From an uncultured Pseudovibrio sp. (GTDB lineage: Bacteria > Pseudomonadota > Alphaproteobacteria > Rhizobiales > Stappiaceae), in NCBI GenBank assembly GCA_947496145.1, contig CANMBS010000006.1:124001-188000 (forward strand): a DNA stretch of 64,000 nt. Direction: 5' to 3'. The position numbers and the translations under genes were made by a program. The notes under the pieces were generated by a model, which worked only from the letters and a program-made list of their open reading frames with translations, did not search any database and was not told the origin of the DNA. Positions 49,510 to 57,127 of this stretch are shown here, piece after piece; positions within the stretch are counted from its first letter, which is position 1; each line of letters begins with the position of its first letter.

Positions 49510-52456
49510 TGATCTTAAAGCCCGGATGACTATGGAGTTGCGCGATAAGTTCTCGCGCAATAGTCGCCGCCTTCGCGACAATATGCGCGGCATTCGTAAA
49601 GATAGCCGGGACATGGGCAGAGGCTTTAAAAGTGCTGCCCGTGATGCTGCTGAAATGGCCCGCAAAGACATCCAGGCTGCCCGAGCAAAACAGGATCTGA
49701 TCAACGAGTTTAAGAAGGGGCAACGGGCCGTTAAACAGTCCCGTCTGGAATATGCGGCAGCAAGGGCCAAAATGAAGGCTCTTTCAAAAGAGATTGCAGC
49801 AGCCGAGAAACCTTCGAAAAAGCTTCGAATGGCCTTTAAGAAGGCGCAGCAAGATACCGACCGACTTGGCCGTGAGTTCAAGAAAAGCACGCAAACAGCC
49901 AAAAAGAACAAGCAAGCTCTTGATGCTGTCGGGATCAAAGCGAACCGACTTTCCAGCAATGAACGGGAACTGGCTGCAACCGTTGACCGTGCCACATCAA
50001 GACTGAATGAGCAGACGCAGGCCGTGCGCAGGCAGGTAGCGGAATACCAAAAGTTAGAGCGCCGCAAGAAAGCTATTTTGCGTGTGACCAATCGCGAGCG
50101 CCAGCGCCGGGATCGTGGCCTGGTACGCGGTGCGGCTGTTGGTGCAGCTGGCGTGGGCGGCCTGTTGGCCGGCCAGCAGCTTTTACGGCCTGTCAGCAAC
50201 TCCATAATGCAATTTGCAAGTTTTGAAGAGCAGATGGATGCCGTTGCAGCTGTAGCCCGTGTCAAGAAAGGGAGCGAAGACTATCGGGGGTTGAATAATC
50301 TGGCACGCGAACTGGGGGCTTCAACCAGTTACAGTGCTTTGGAAGCCGGGCAAGGCATGGGTTTTCTGGCGATGGCTGGCATGGACGTTACCGCCATCAA
50401 GGCTTCCATGGCGGATGTGCTTAATCTTGCTAAGGCAACCAAAACAGATCTGGCAAGCACGGCTGATATTAGTTCTAACATTCTTTCTGGCTTTGGTCTG
50501 GAACCAACGCAGATGACCCGCGTGGCCGATGTTCTGACGGCCAGCACGACACGTGCAAATGTGGATCTGACCATGTTGGGCGAGAGCATGAAATATGCCG
50601 CGCCCGTTGCTAAGCAGCTGGGTGTTTCTTTGGAAGAAACAGCGGCCATGGCTGGCTTGCTTGGAAACGTGGGTATCCAGGGCTCCATGGCAGGTACGTC
50701 TTTGCGCACCATCTACACACGCCTTGCAGCACCTAACAAACGCGCCAGACAAGCGCTTCGAGAGCTGAAAGTTGAAACCAAGGATGCTGCTGGCAACCTG
50801 CGCTCTGTTCCAGATGTTTTGCTGGAGATTGCTAAAGCTTCTGAGCACTTGGGATCAGGTGAACGTGCTGAGATCTTCAAAGACATTGCGGGGGCAGAAG
50901 CTGGATCTGCATTTGCCGCGCTCCTGGACAAAAAGGGCTTTACCGTTTTTGAAACGCTGCTGGCAGATCTGAAGGACGTGAACGGTGAATCTGAGCGTGT
51001 TGCAACTCAGATGGGTGATAATCTCATGGGAGACTGGAAAAGCTTTGGCTCTGCTGTCTCAGAGGTTGCCCTGATTTTTGGTGAAACACTCAATCCAGCT
51101 TTGCGCGATGCGGTTAAATCCATGACTGGCTGGGTCCGTAGCACTGGTGAATGGATGAAGGAGCACCCGAACTGGACCAAAGGCTTGGTCTTTGCGGCAG
51201 GTGCCTTGGGGCTTCTTTTAGTTGTTGGCGGTGCCTTCCTCACATTTGCCGGATCTGCGATTGCAGCTTCTGCGGGCTTGCGCTTTGGCATGTCGATGCT
51301 TGGTCTGCGAGGGCGCTCTGGTGCCCGTGGTGTTGGGCGTATGTCCAGGGCGATTGGTGCTCTGGATCTGGGGCTGGGCAAGGTCAGTAAGCGCAAGGGT
51401 GTTTTAGATGGTTTGATGTCCGGTGGGACGCTTCGCGGTGTGATAGCACTGGCAGGAGTGATTGGTGTTATCTCGGACATGAACGATATGACCGCCCGCA
51501 GGCATGGTGAAACAGACGATGAGTACGCCAGGAGAATTCCAGCTGAAGCCCGAGCACGCGGCAAGGCGGCTGATAACTGGCTGATCGATAATGTTCCTGG
51601 AATGCGCAAACTGGGAGAATGGGGCTTTTTTGATCTGCCTGAGAAACCAGAAAAGCCGGTCAAAAATGACGTTCTCTCTAAAGAAGTCTATGGCCCAAAT
51701 CCTCTGCCTATGCCGCAAGAAAAGCCTGCTGCGCTATCTGAGGGCCAACCCAATACCTTTGCCGAGGAGCGCCAGCAGATCCGGGAACTGACAGAAGGTC
51801 TGAAGCTGCTGGATGGGCAAATTTCAGAAACCCGGCAACGCATGCAAATGAGCCCGATCGCTGCCCAGATGAACCAGAAAATTCTGGATGAGATGAACAG
51901 TGAGCGAGCTGAACTTGTGGCTGAACTTGCCAAGCTGAAGCAGTCGATTTCGGGTAGTGATCCAGATGTGGCTTTAAGGCAGAAAGCCGACCAGATCCGT
52001 GCTGTCAAGATTCCTGATCAGGTTGCTATTGGATCTGGTCAGGCACTGCAAAAGCGTGCTTCTGGCGGCTCCTACAGAGCTGGGCCGCTGCTGGTTGGTG
52101 AGCGAGGTCCTGAGCTGAAATATGCCAGTGAAGGTGGCTATATCGCTCACAACGACAACCTGAAGCGCATGCTGCGGATGTCTGACCGCATCCGCAGCGC
52201 GGCCCGTATCGGGATGGTTGCCGGGGCGATGGCAGCGCCGGTTTCAGCGGTGGCTGCAGCACCAATTTTGCCAAGTATGCCAGCTGCAAGCGGTAGTCTC
52301 CAGCAAGGCCCTGCTAAAAAAATAGAGCTTACTATTAATGTGAATATTGGGGACGTGATTGCTTATGACGGCGATATCGAAGCACGCCTTGAAGAAGCTG
52401 GACGGCGCGGGGTTATGGCAGCGCTGCAAGAAACTGATAACAGATTGTCGGATTAA
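49502..52456 (+). CDS. Tail tape measure protein (TP901 type)
   Basis: 984 residues. Residues about 1-190 are coiled coil (KAAIRDAAEMARKDIQ-like, KKLRMAFKKAQQDTDRL). The TP901 core is at about 225-560: EQMDAVAAVARVKKGSEDYR, ASTSYSALEAGQGMGFLAMA, GLLGNVGIQGSMAGTSLRTI. Hydrophobic segments lie near 555-600 and 630-655, and the C-terminus ends with GGSYRAGPLLVGERGPELKY. Known: sets tail length and passes with DNA into the cell. The start ATG at 49502 overlaps the end of the E' frame. Confidence 0.94.
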   Translation: MSSDLKARMTMELRDKFSRNSRRLRDNMRGIRKDSRDMGRGFKSAARDAAEMARKDIQAARAKQDLINEFKKGQRAVKQSRLEYAAARAKMKALSKEIAAAEKPSKKLRMAFKKAQQDTDRLGREFKKSTQTAKKNKQALDAVGIKANRLSSNERELAATVDRATSRLNEQTQAVRRQVAEYQKLERRKKAILRVTNRERQRRDRGLVRGAAVGAAGVGGLLAGQQLLRPVSNSIMQFASFEEQMDAVAAVARVKKGSEDYRGLNNLARELGASTSYSALEAGQGMGFLAMAGMDVTAIKASMADVLNLAKATKTDLASTADISSNILSGFGLEPTQMTRVADVLTASTTRANVDLTMLGESMKYAAPVAKQLGVSLEETAAMAGLLGNVGIQGSMAGTSLRTIYTRLAAPNKRARQALRELKVETKDAAGNLRSVPDVLLEIAKASEHLGSGERAEIFKDIAGAEAGSAFAALLDKKGFTVFETLLADLKDVNGESERVATQMGDNLMGDWKSFGSAVSEVALIFGETLNPALRDAVKSMTGWVRSTGEWMKEHPNWTKGLVFAAGALGLLLVVGGAFLTFAGSAIAASAGLRFGMSMLGLRGRSGARGVGRMSRAIGALDLGLGKVSKRKGVLDGLMSGGTLRGVIALAGVIGVISDMNDMTARRHGETDDEYARRIPAEARARGKAADNWLIDNVPGMRKLGEWGFFDLPEKPEKPVKNDVLSKEVYGPNPLPMPQEKPAALSEGQPNTFAEERQQIRELTEGLKLLDGQISETRQRMQMSPIAAQMNQKILDEMNSERAELVAELAKLKQSISGSDPDVALRQKADQIRAVKIPDQVAIGSGQALQKRASGGSYRAGPLLVGERGPELKYASEGGYIAHNDNLKRMLRMSDRIRSAARIGMVAGAMAAPVSAVAAAPILPSMPAASGSLQQGPAKKIELTINVNIGDVIAYDGDIEARLEEAGRRGVMAALQETDNRLSD

Positions 52457-52459
52457 CTC

Positions 52460-52867
52460 ATGAGACCACTTGCAGCCCTTGGAATGTTTATCTTCGCGCC
52501 CGATGTTGGTTCTTTTGAAGAGCTGGAGCGGCGCTGGAAGTTCATATGGGCAAAGCCTGATCCAATTGGCGGTGCTCCTGTAAAGCAATGGACGGGATCA
52601 GGAGACCAGGCGCTTATCATCAAGGGTGGGATCTGGCCGGAGATCCAGCCAGCAGGCTCGTGGAAAATGGAAGCCATTGCAGCGCGAGCCGGATCAGGTC
52701 AGCCCATGACCCTTATTTTAAGTTCTGGCCGAGTGCTGGGGCGCTGGTGCGTGGAGGAGATCTTCAAGAAAGAGACCGAGTTTGTAAGCGAAGGCTCAGG
52801 CACGGCCATGGAGTTTTCCATCAACTTAAGCCGCTATTCAGGAGCAAGTTCACTATGGCCGTTTTAA
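52460..52867 (+). CDS. Tail protein U
   Basis: 135 residues. LAALGMFIFAPDVGSFEELE and the WTGSGDQALIIKGGIWPEIQ stretch are the P2 gpU signature; RWCVEEIFKKETEFVSEGSG follows. Known: a tail component at the baseplate end. It overlaps the next gene by 13 bases. Confidence 0.92.
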   Translation: MRPLAALGMFIFAPDVGSFEELERRWKFIWAKPDPIGGAPVKQWTGSGDQALIIKGGIWPEIQPAGSWKMEAIAARAGSGQPMTLILSSGRVLGRWCVEEIFKKETEFVSEGSGTAMEFSINLSRYSGASSLWPF

Positions 52868-53091
52868 AGCGAGCGATCCAGGGGGATACGGTTGAGAGCA
52901 TGATCATGGATCATTATGGCAGGCAGAGTGATGAGCTACTGGATCTGGTGATGCAGCAAGAGCAAAACAAACACCTTTGCGCTCCTGATGCACCGGTTGT
53001 TCTGGATAGTCACGTACAGGTCTATATGCCGGATTTACCTGTACAAGAGCGACCCCGGATCATTACACCAGACATAAACCTATGGGATTGA
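52855..53091 (+). CDS. Tail protein X (LysM-like)
   Basis: 78 residues. LKRAIQGDTVESMIMDHYGR followed by VYMPDLPVQERPRIITPDIN is the small gpX family with a LysM-like fold. Known: baseplate hub component of P2-type tails. The ATG at 52855 lies inside the end of the gpU gene. Confidence 0.9.
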   Translation: MAVLKRAIQGDTVESMIMDHYGRQSDELLDLVMQQEQNKHLCAPDAPVVLDSHVQVYMPDLPVQERPRIITPDINLWD

Positions 53092-53092
53092 A

Positions 53093-54091
53093 ATGAACCT
53101 GTTTGTCTCCATCAATGGCAATGATGTTACGGGCTTTTTGCAAAACCTGCTGAGTGATAAAAACGCATCAGCCCTGATCGACCTTCAGGTTGAGGATGAG
53201 GCGGGCGGCAAATCAGACAAGGTGACACTGAAACTGGTTCGGGATAACCAGATTGCCCTGCCGCCCAAGGGAGCGCAGATCATTGTCAGCTTGCCCAATG
53301 CAATTGGTGCTTTGCTGCCTATGGGGATCTTCTACAGTGACGCCCCCAGAACATCGGGAAGCAAGCAAGGCGGCCATTTGATGACGCTGTGCGGAACCGC
53401 TGCTGACATGGGTGGAACACTGAAGGAAAAACGCACGCAAAGTTATGACAGCACCACACTCAAGAAGGTTGTTGAAGTGATTGCTGGCCGTCATTCTTTA
53501 GAGCCCGTTGTAAGCAAGAGCCTTGCTTCTCTCTTTGTGCCTCACAAGGACCAGACCAATGTCAGTGATATGCACTTTCTGACTGAGTGGGCCAAAGAGC
53601 TGGGAGCAATCTTCAAGGTTGCCCATGGCAAGCTTATGTTTGTCGAAAAAGGAACCACAAAGAAAGCCTCTGGCGCTCAAATCCCAGCACTGCAACCGCT
53701 TGCCTCCCAGATCATCAGCTATGAATGGACAGGGGCTCAGCGGACCGAATACAAAACCGTGAAAGCTGCCTATCACGATCAGGACAAAGCCACGCGGCTT
53801 TATGCAGAATCTGGAAGTGAGGAGCCCGTTCATACGCTCTGTAAAACCTTTGCAAGCAAGGAAGAGGCTCAAAAGGCAGCGGATGCAGCTTTGAAGGATG
53901 GGATCGCCGGAGCTGAGACGGCCAGAGTTACAATCGTCGGTGATGCCAGTGCACGAGCTGAAGGAGCGATTGTCCTGCCGCCTGTGCAACCAGAGTTAGC
54001 AGGTGCGTGGAGCATTCGAAGAGTAACGCACAGCGTTCGAAAGGGCGTCGGATACACTTCGAAGCTGGAGCTGGAGAGGGTTCGAAGCTAG
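53093..54091 (+). CDS. Baseplate hub protein D (late control D family)
   Basis: 332 residues. VNGNDVTGF-type opening (FVSINGNDVTGFLQNLLSDK), LDLQVEDEAGGKSDKVTLKL-like beta region, HFLTEWAKELGAIFKVAHGK and the C-terminal GAWSIRRVTHSVRKGVGYTS are typical of P2 gpD. Known: the baseplate hub; the name late control is historical. It is the last phage gene. Four TTCGAA hexamers spaced 21-23 bases apart lie in its last 80 bases. Confidence 0.93.
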   Translation: MNLFVSINGNDVTGFLQNLLSDKNASALIDLQVEDEAGGKSDKVTLKLVRDNQIALPPKGAQIIVSLPNAIGALLPMGIFYSDAPRTSGSKQGGHLMTLCGTAADMGGTLKEKRTQSYDSTTLKKVVEVIAGRHSLEPVVSKSLASLFVPHKDQTNVSDMHFLTEWAKELGAIFKVAHGKLMFVEKGTTKKASGAQIPALQPLASQIISYEWTGAQRTEYKTVKAAYHDQDKATRLYAESGSEEPVHTLCKTFASKEEAQKAADAALKDGIAGAETARVTIVGDASARAEGAIVLPPVQPELAGAWSIRRVTHSVRKGVGYTSKLELERVRS

Positions 54092-54179
54092 GTCTTTGAA
54101 GGCTGGCAGGAGGAGTGAGAAGAATCAAAAATCGCGCTTCACGCCCTTAAAGGGCGAAAACACCCCACAAAGTGAAGTG

Positions 54180-54220
54180 CTCTAAATTCAAGTGTCCCGT
54201 ACTCTAAATCGAAGTGTCCC
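54180..54220 (-). repeat. Right-end transposase-binding-type sites R1, R2
   Basis: Two copies of the same unit in inverted orientation, abutting: 54201-54220 (outer) and 54180-54198 (inner). The outer copy is 6 bases from the inferred CA end at 54226. Further inside, around 54163-54180, lies a weakly similar stretch that could be a degenerate third site. The abutting pair resembles R1-R2 of Mu. Confidence 0.8.
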
Positions 54221-54319
54221 GCTTCAGCGGCCATAACTCAGGGTTAACAATCGTTAGGGAAATTTTAATGGAATCATTAGAAAATGAGAACATAGATAGA
54301 ACATCGGGTACAGGTAGTT

Positions 54320-54556
54320 ATGTCCAAGAAGTTTCAGTGGCGACAGCTTTGGAGAAATGTTCCGGACCATAGTGTGGGGACTGGTGTATTAAGTACCGAA
54401 ATGAGCATGCGGGTTCACCGTGAGAACGGGGATGGCAGCCGTAAACCATGGCGCTGGGAACTGCATCACAATGGCGTTGTTTGCAAAGGGGATGTGAACG
54501 ACAAGGTGGAAGCTATGCAAAAAGCGCAGGATGCCTATATCAGTTACCTGCGCTGA
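54320..54556 (+). CDS. Hypothetical small host protein
   Basis: 78 residues, soluble. VPDHSVGTGVLSTEMSMRVH and RKPWRWELHHNGVVCKGDVN give a mixed alpha/beta protein. No family is recognised. It is the first gene right of the prophage and is convergent with the EamA gene. Confidence 0.6.
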   Translation: MSKKFQWRQLWRNVPDHSVGTGVLSTEMSMRVHRENGDGSRKPWRWELHHNGVVCKGDVNDKVEAMQKAQDAYISYLR

Positions 54557-54570
54557 TTTTTCTTGTAAAC

Positions 54571-55449
54571 TCAGCTGGGTGCTTCTGCTTTCTTCGCCTG
54601 CGCATTCACCTTAGATGAATGCGGTGTTTTCAATGCGTAGATGATACTGCTGAGCACAATGGCAATGCCGAACCACTGGCGTATGCCAAATTCCTCTCCT
54701 ACCAATACCTGACCACACACCACTGCTGAGACCGGGTTTACCAGAGACAGAAATCCAATGGTGGTTGGATTGAGCTGAACAATCCCCTTGAGCCAGTTCC
54801 AAGATGCCCAGCCCATGCCCAGAATGCCGATCCAGAAGAATGCAAGCAACATGTTCAAATCCGGCATGGGTGCTTCACCTTCCAGAATGAATGCGATTGG
54901 AAGCGCATAAAGCCCACCCAATGTGACATGCCACCCGGTGTAGGTGACCATGCTGGTTTCTGGTCGCCCCCATTTGCCGCTTAAATACACTCCGGTAAAC
55001 GTGCTCAGGCAGGCAGCCATTGCAGCACCGATGCCAATCCAGTCCAGTTCCACTGCACCAAGCAACAACATAGCAACGCCAAACAAGCCGATGAAAGAGG
55101 CGAGCAGTTGCCGGGGAAGTGGCTTCTTTCCATCGAGCACCCAGACGTAAAAGATGATTTGCAGTGGCAAGGTTGCCATGAGCGTTCCGGCCATGCCACT
55201 TGGCAATCGAAAGGCTGCAATGAACACAAAGAAGATCATGGAAAGATTTGTCAAGCCAATGACCATGGCTCGTTTTAACCAGAGACCATTCAGCATACCC
55301 GGTGCAAAGGCAAGCAACACCAGCCCGGCAGGCAGCAGACGATAGACAACCATCCAGACCGGGTCTTCTGCGGGCAGAAGGAGTGCGGTCACGGCGTATG
55401 TCGTGCCCCAGATTGCGGGCGTCAGAGCAGTTCGCAATTGTACAAGCAT
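54571..55449 (-). CDS. EamA/DMT family transporter
   Basis: 292 residues from the ATG whose complement ends at 55449. Ten hydrophobic helices form two EamA repeats: LTPAIWGTTYAVTALLLPAE opens the first, and GIGAAMAACLSTFTGVYLSG and WLKGIVQLNPTTIGFLSLVN lie in the second half. Known: drug/metabolite exporters, often of amino acids or their derivatives. Divergent from the MarR gene, which probably controls it. Confidence 0.92.
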   Translation of the reverse strand: MLVQLRTALTPAIWGTTYAVTALLLPAEDPVWMVVYRLLPAGLVLLAFAPGMLNGLWLKRAMVIGLTNLSMIFFVFIAAFRLPSGMAGTLMATLPLQIIFYVWVLDGKKPLPRQLLASFIGLFGVAMLLLGAVELDWIGIGAAMAACLSTFTGVYLSGKWGRPETSMVTYTGWHVTLGGLYALPIAFILEGEAPMPDLNMLLAFFWIGILGMGWASWNWLKGIVQLNPTTIGFLSLVNPVSAVVCGQVLVGEEFGIRQWFGIAIVLSSIIYALKTPHSSKVNAQAKKAEAPS

Positions 55450-55521
55450 ATATTTCAGCTTCAATTAGTTTGAGTTCAAGCTATTTATCTTTCTTAGTGC
55501 ATCTACGGATAACGGTCAAGT

Positions 55522-55538
55522 ATCTTGATATCAAACTG
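55522..55538. promoter_or_regulatory. MarR-type operator candidate
   Basis: The perfect palindrome TTGATATCAA (55526-55535), embedded in TATCTTGATATCAAACT, lies in the 140-base gap between the divergent EamA and MarR genes. It has the size and symmetry of known MarR-family sites; control of both genes is inferred. Confidence 0.6.
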
Positions 55539-55592
55539 TTCCTCTGCAATATAACCGCGACAGGTATTTTCACCAAACGAGTGAGGTCAAAC

Positions 55593-56093
55593 ATGGGTGA
55601 TCATGTTGCGCAGGCTGTACAGCAGTGGAGAACAGAATTTCCTGAGGTTGATGCCAGCCCTATGTATGTGCTGGCTCGCCTGACGCGCCTTAACATGCAT
55701 TGTGGGAAGCTGATCTCAGAAAATTTTGCCCGGTTCGGGCTTGGACGCGGTGATTTTGACGTTCTGGGAACTTTGCGGCGCAACGGCGAGCCTTATGCGC
55801 TGCGGCCCACTGAGCTTTCCAAAAGCAGTATGCTCACCTCCGGCACCATGACCAGCCGGTTGGATAAGCTGGAAAAGAACGGTCTCGTGCAGCGCTTGCC
55901 CAACCCGGATGACCGCCGGGCTCTCATGATCCAGCTCACCGAAAAAGGTCGGACACTGGTGGAAGAGGTTGCTGCAAGACACTTTGAGCTACAGGCCGAG
56001 ATTCTGGAAATTCTGGAGCCTGAAGACCGTAAAGCACTTGAAGGCATTTTGGGGCGCTGGAGCGACAAACTGGAAGGGGCCGGAGAGATGTGA
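55593..56093 (+). CDS. MarR family transcriptional regulator
   Basis: 166 residues, start at the ATG at 55593 with GAGG upstream; a much longer frame to 55302 runs into the EamA gene and is rejected. The winged helix is clear: FDVLGTLRRNGEPYALRPTE, SSMLTSGTMTSRLDKLEKNG and VQRLPNPDDRRALMIQLTEK. Known for the family: ligand-responsive repressors of efflux or catabolic genes. The divergent EamA transporter is the likely target. Confidence 0.93.
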   Translation: MGDHVAQAVQQWRTEFPEVDASPMYVLARLTRLNMHCGKLISENFARFGLGRGDFDVLGTLRRNGEPYALRPTELSKSSMLTSGTMTSRLDKLEKNGLVQRLPNPDDRRALMIQLTEKGRTLVEEVAARHFELQAEILEILEPEDRKALEGILGRWSDKLEGAGEM

Positions 56094-56293
56094 GGGACAC
56101 TCCTCATAGGTCCAGCAAGCTTCGAAGCATCTGCTTGTTGAGCTCTCCACGTTCGCCTTACTTAAATTTCATTGGTTATAATTGACTGAGCTTTTCAAAC
56201 AGGTTCTGGTCGAGTTTCAGTGGTGTGCACATCACAATCTATCTATCGCTCAGGAATGTTCTGGCGATAAATAGAAAGGAAGGTGAAGCGCAA

Positions 56294-56371
56294 ATGAAAA
56301 TCCGGAAGGTTGGATTTAAGATCAAGATCCTCGGTCTCCAAATCGAATGTATCCTGGTCTTCAAGTCCTAA
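56294..56371 (+). CDS. Possible 25-residue peptide
   Basis: ATG at 56294 behind AAGGAAGG. The product begins MKIRKVGFKIKILGLQIECI and alternates basic and hydrophobic residues. It is followed 8 bases later by the strong hairpin, as in leader peptides. Too short to classify; support is only the ribosome-binding site and context. Confidence 0.35.
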   Translation: MKIRKVGFKIKILGLQIECILVFKS

Positions 56372-56378
56372 GCCAAAA

Positions 56379-56402
56379 GGGTTCGGGCGAAAGCCCGGGC
56401 CC
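56379..56402 (+). other. 10-bp hairpin with GAAA tetraloop
   Basis: GGGTTCGGGC (56379-56388), GAAA, GCCCGGGCCC (56393-56402); as RNA all ten positions pair, two of them as G-U. It is not followed by a T run, so it is not a standard terminator. It may be part of a small RNA or leader. Confidence 0.6.
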
Positions 56403-56549
56403 TCCGGATCAGAAAAGGCGCTTTACCTTCCTCTCATCAAAAAGAAGCTTACCATAGGTTGCCTCTCCAGTTCAATAAGAGTGAGAAATGCACAGTCCCG
56501 CACCTTGCTGGACGACCTGCGTCAATTCGGCCCGTAAGCCCTCCGGCTA

Positions 56550-57071
56550 TTGACACTCCCAAGGTTATATACGGAAATATACCAGTACGACATCAATGAT
56601 CAGAGTGTTGATCTGCGAGGGAGGGCTGGCTCTGTGAACACCTGGAGAATACAGAAGTTTGAAAGCTTTGCTGAACAAGACCACTGGGATCTGCCCGGCA
56701 ATCTCTCTCCGCAGGAAGTGACTGAAATCCTCAGACGTCTGGCTGCTCGTTACCTTACTGAAGAGGAAGTCATCAGCAGTTCACTTCGTGCAAATCATAA
56801 GGGCAAAACAGATTTACTGGAGCGGGTTGGAAGCGGTCCTGACATTCATATCGGCGATAACCCGTTCTATCTGGCGCAGCTTATTTCAGGCCAAGAACTT
56901 GTTGAGGCGAAAACATGCCCTGAGTGCGGTCATGTCTTTAAAGGAAATGGCTGGGACGGTATTGATGCGCATTGGCGTGCAAAGCACGAAGACATTATGA
57001 GCTACGAGCAGGCATGGCCGCTTTTGCAGGCTGGTACATATGTCAAAGCGGCTTCTTGTGAGCCTGTTTAG
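56550..57071 (+). CDS. Hypothetical protein with C2H2-like zinc finger
   Basis: 173 residues from a TTG at 56550; no good ATG is available, so the start is uncertain. A C-terminal segment, CPECGHVFKGNGWDGIDAHW followed by H five residues on, has the C-x2-C ... H-x4-H spacing of a zinc finger. The N-terminal part (SPQEVTEILRRLAARYLTEE) is helical. I do not recognise the family. The frame is open and of normal composition, so I take it as coding. Confidence 0.6.
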   Translation: MTLPRLYTEIYQYDINDQSVDLRGRAGSVNTWRIQKFESFAEQDHWDLPGNLSPQEVTEILRRLAARYLTEEEVISSSLRANHKGKTDLLERVGSGPDIHIGDNPFYLAQLISGQELVEAKTCPECGHVFKGNGWDGIDAHWRAKHEDIMSYEQAWPLLQAGTYVKAASCEPV

Positions 57072-57127
57072 ATCAACAGAAACAAGCCGCACCCTTTGAG
57101 AGGCGGCCTGCTGCTTTTTGAACTGGT

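Larger units (their letters stand above)
19078..54226 (+). mobile_element. Mu-type transposable prophage with P2-like contractile tail
   Basis: About 35.1 kb, bounded by TG at 19078 and CA at 54226, each next to inverted copies of a GGGACACTTGAATTTAGAGT-like site placed 6-7 bases inside the end. Gene content runs from repressor, ner-like, transposase A and ATPase B through gemA, Mor-like activator, lysis, Mu-type head and P2-type tail genes. All late genes read rightward. No interrupted structural gene was seen, so it may be functional. A clean 5-bp target duplication was not found: the flanks read CCCGC on the left and GCGGC on the right, so the exact boundaries could be off by a few bases or the locus may have been rearranged. 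Confidence 0.9.
56094..56549. other. Intergenic region with a small frame and a strong hairpin
   Basis: 456 bases. It contains a 25-codon frame at 56294-56371 with a good ribosome-binding site and a 10-bp stem with GAAA tetraloop at 56379-56402. No larger gene is supported. Confidence 0.5.

Noticed and set aside
49477-50265. 262-codon minus-strand frame opposite the tape measure gene
   Set aside because: Ser/Arg/Leu-rich mirror of a coiled-coil coding region; a typical antisense artefact.
55302-55592. 97-codon N-terminal extension of the MarR gene
   Set aside because: It would run into the EamA gene and across the operator; the ATG at 55593 has a ribosome-binding site and gives a normal MarR length.
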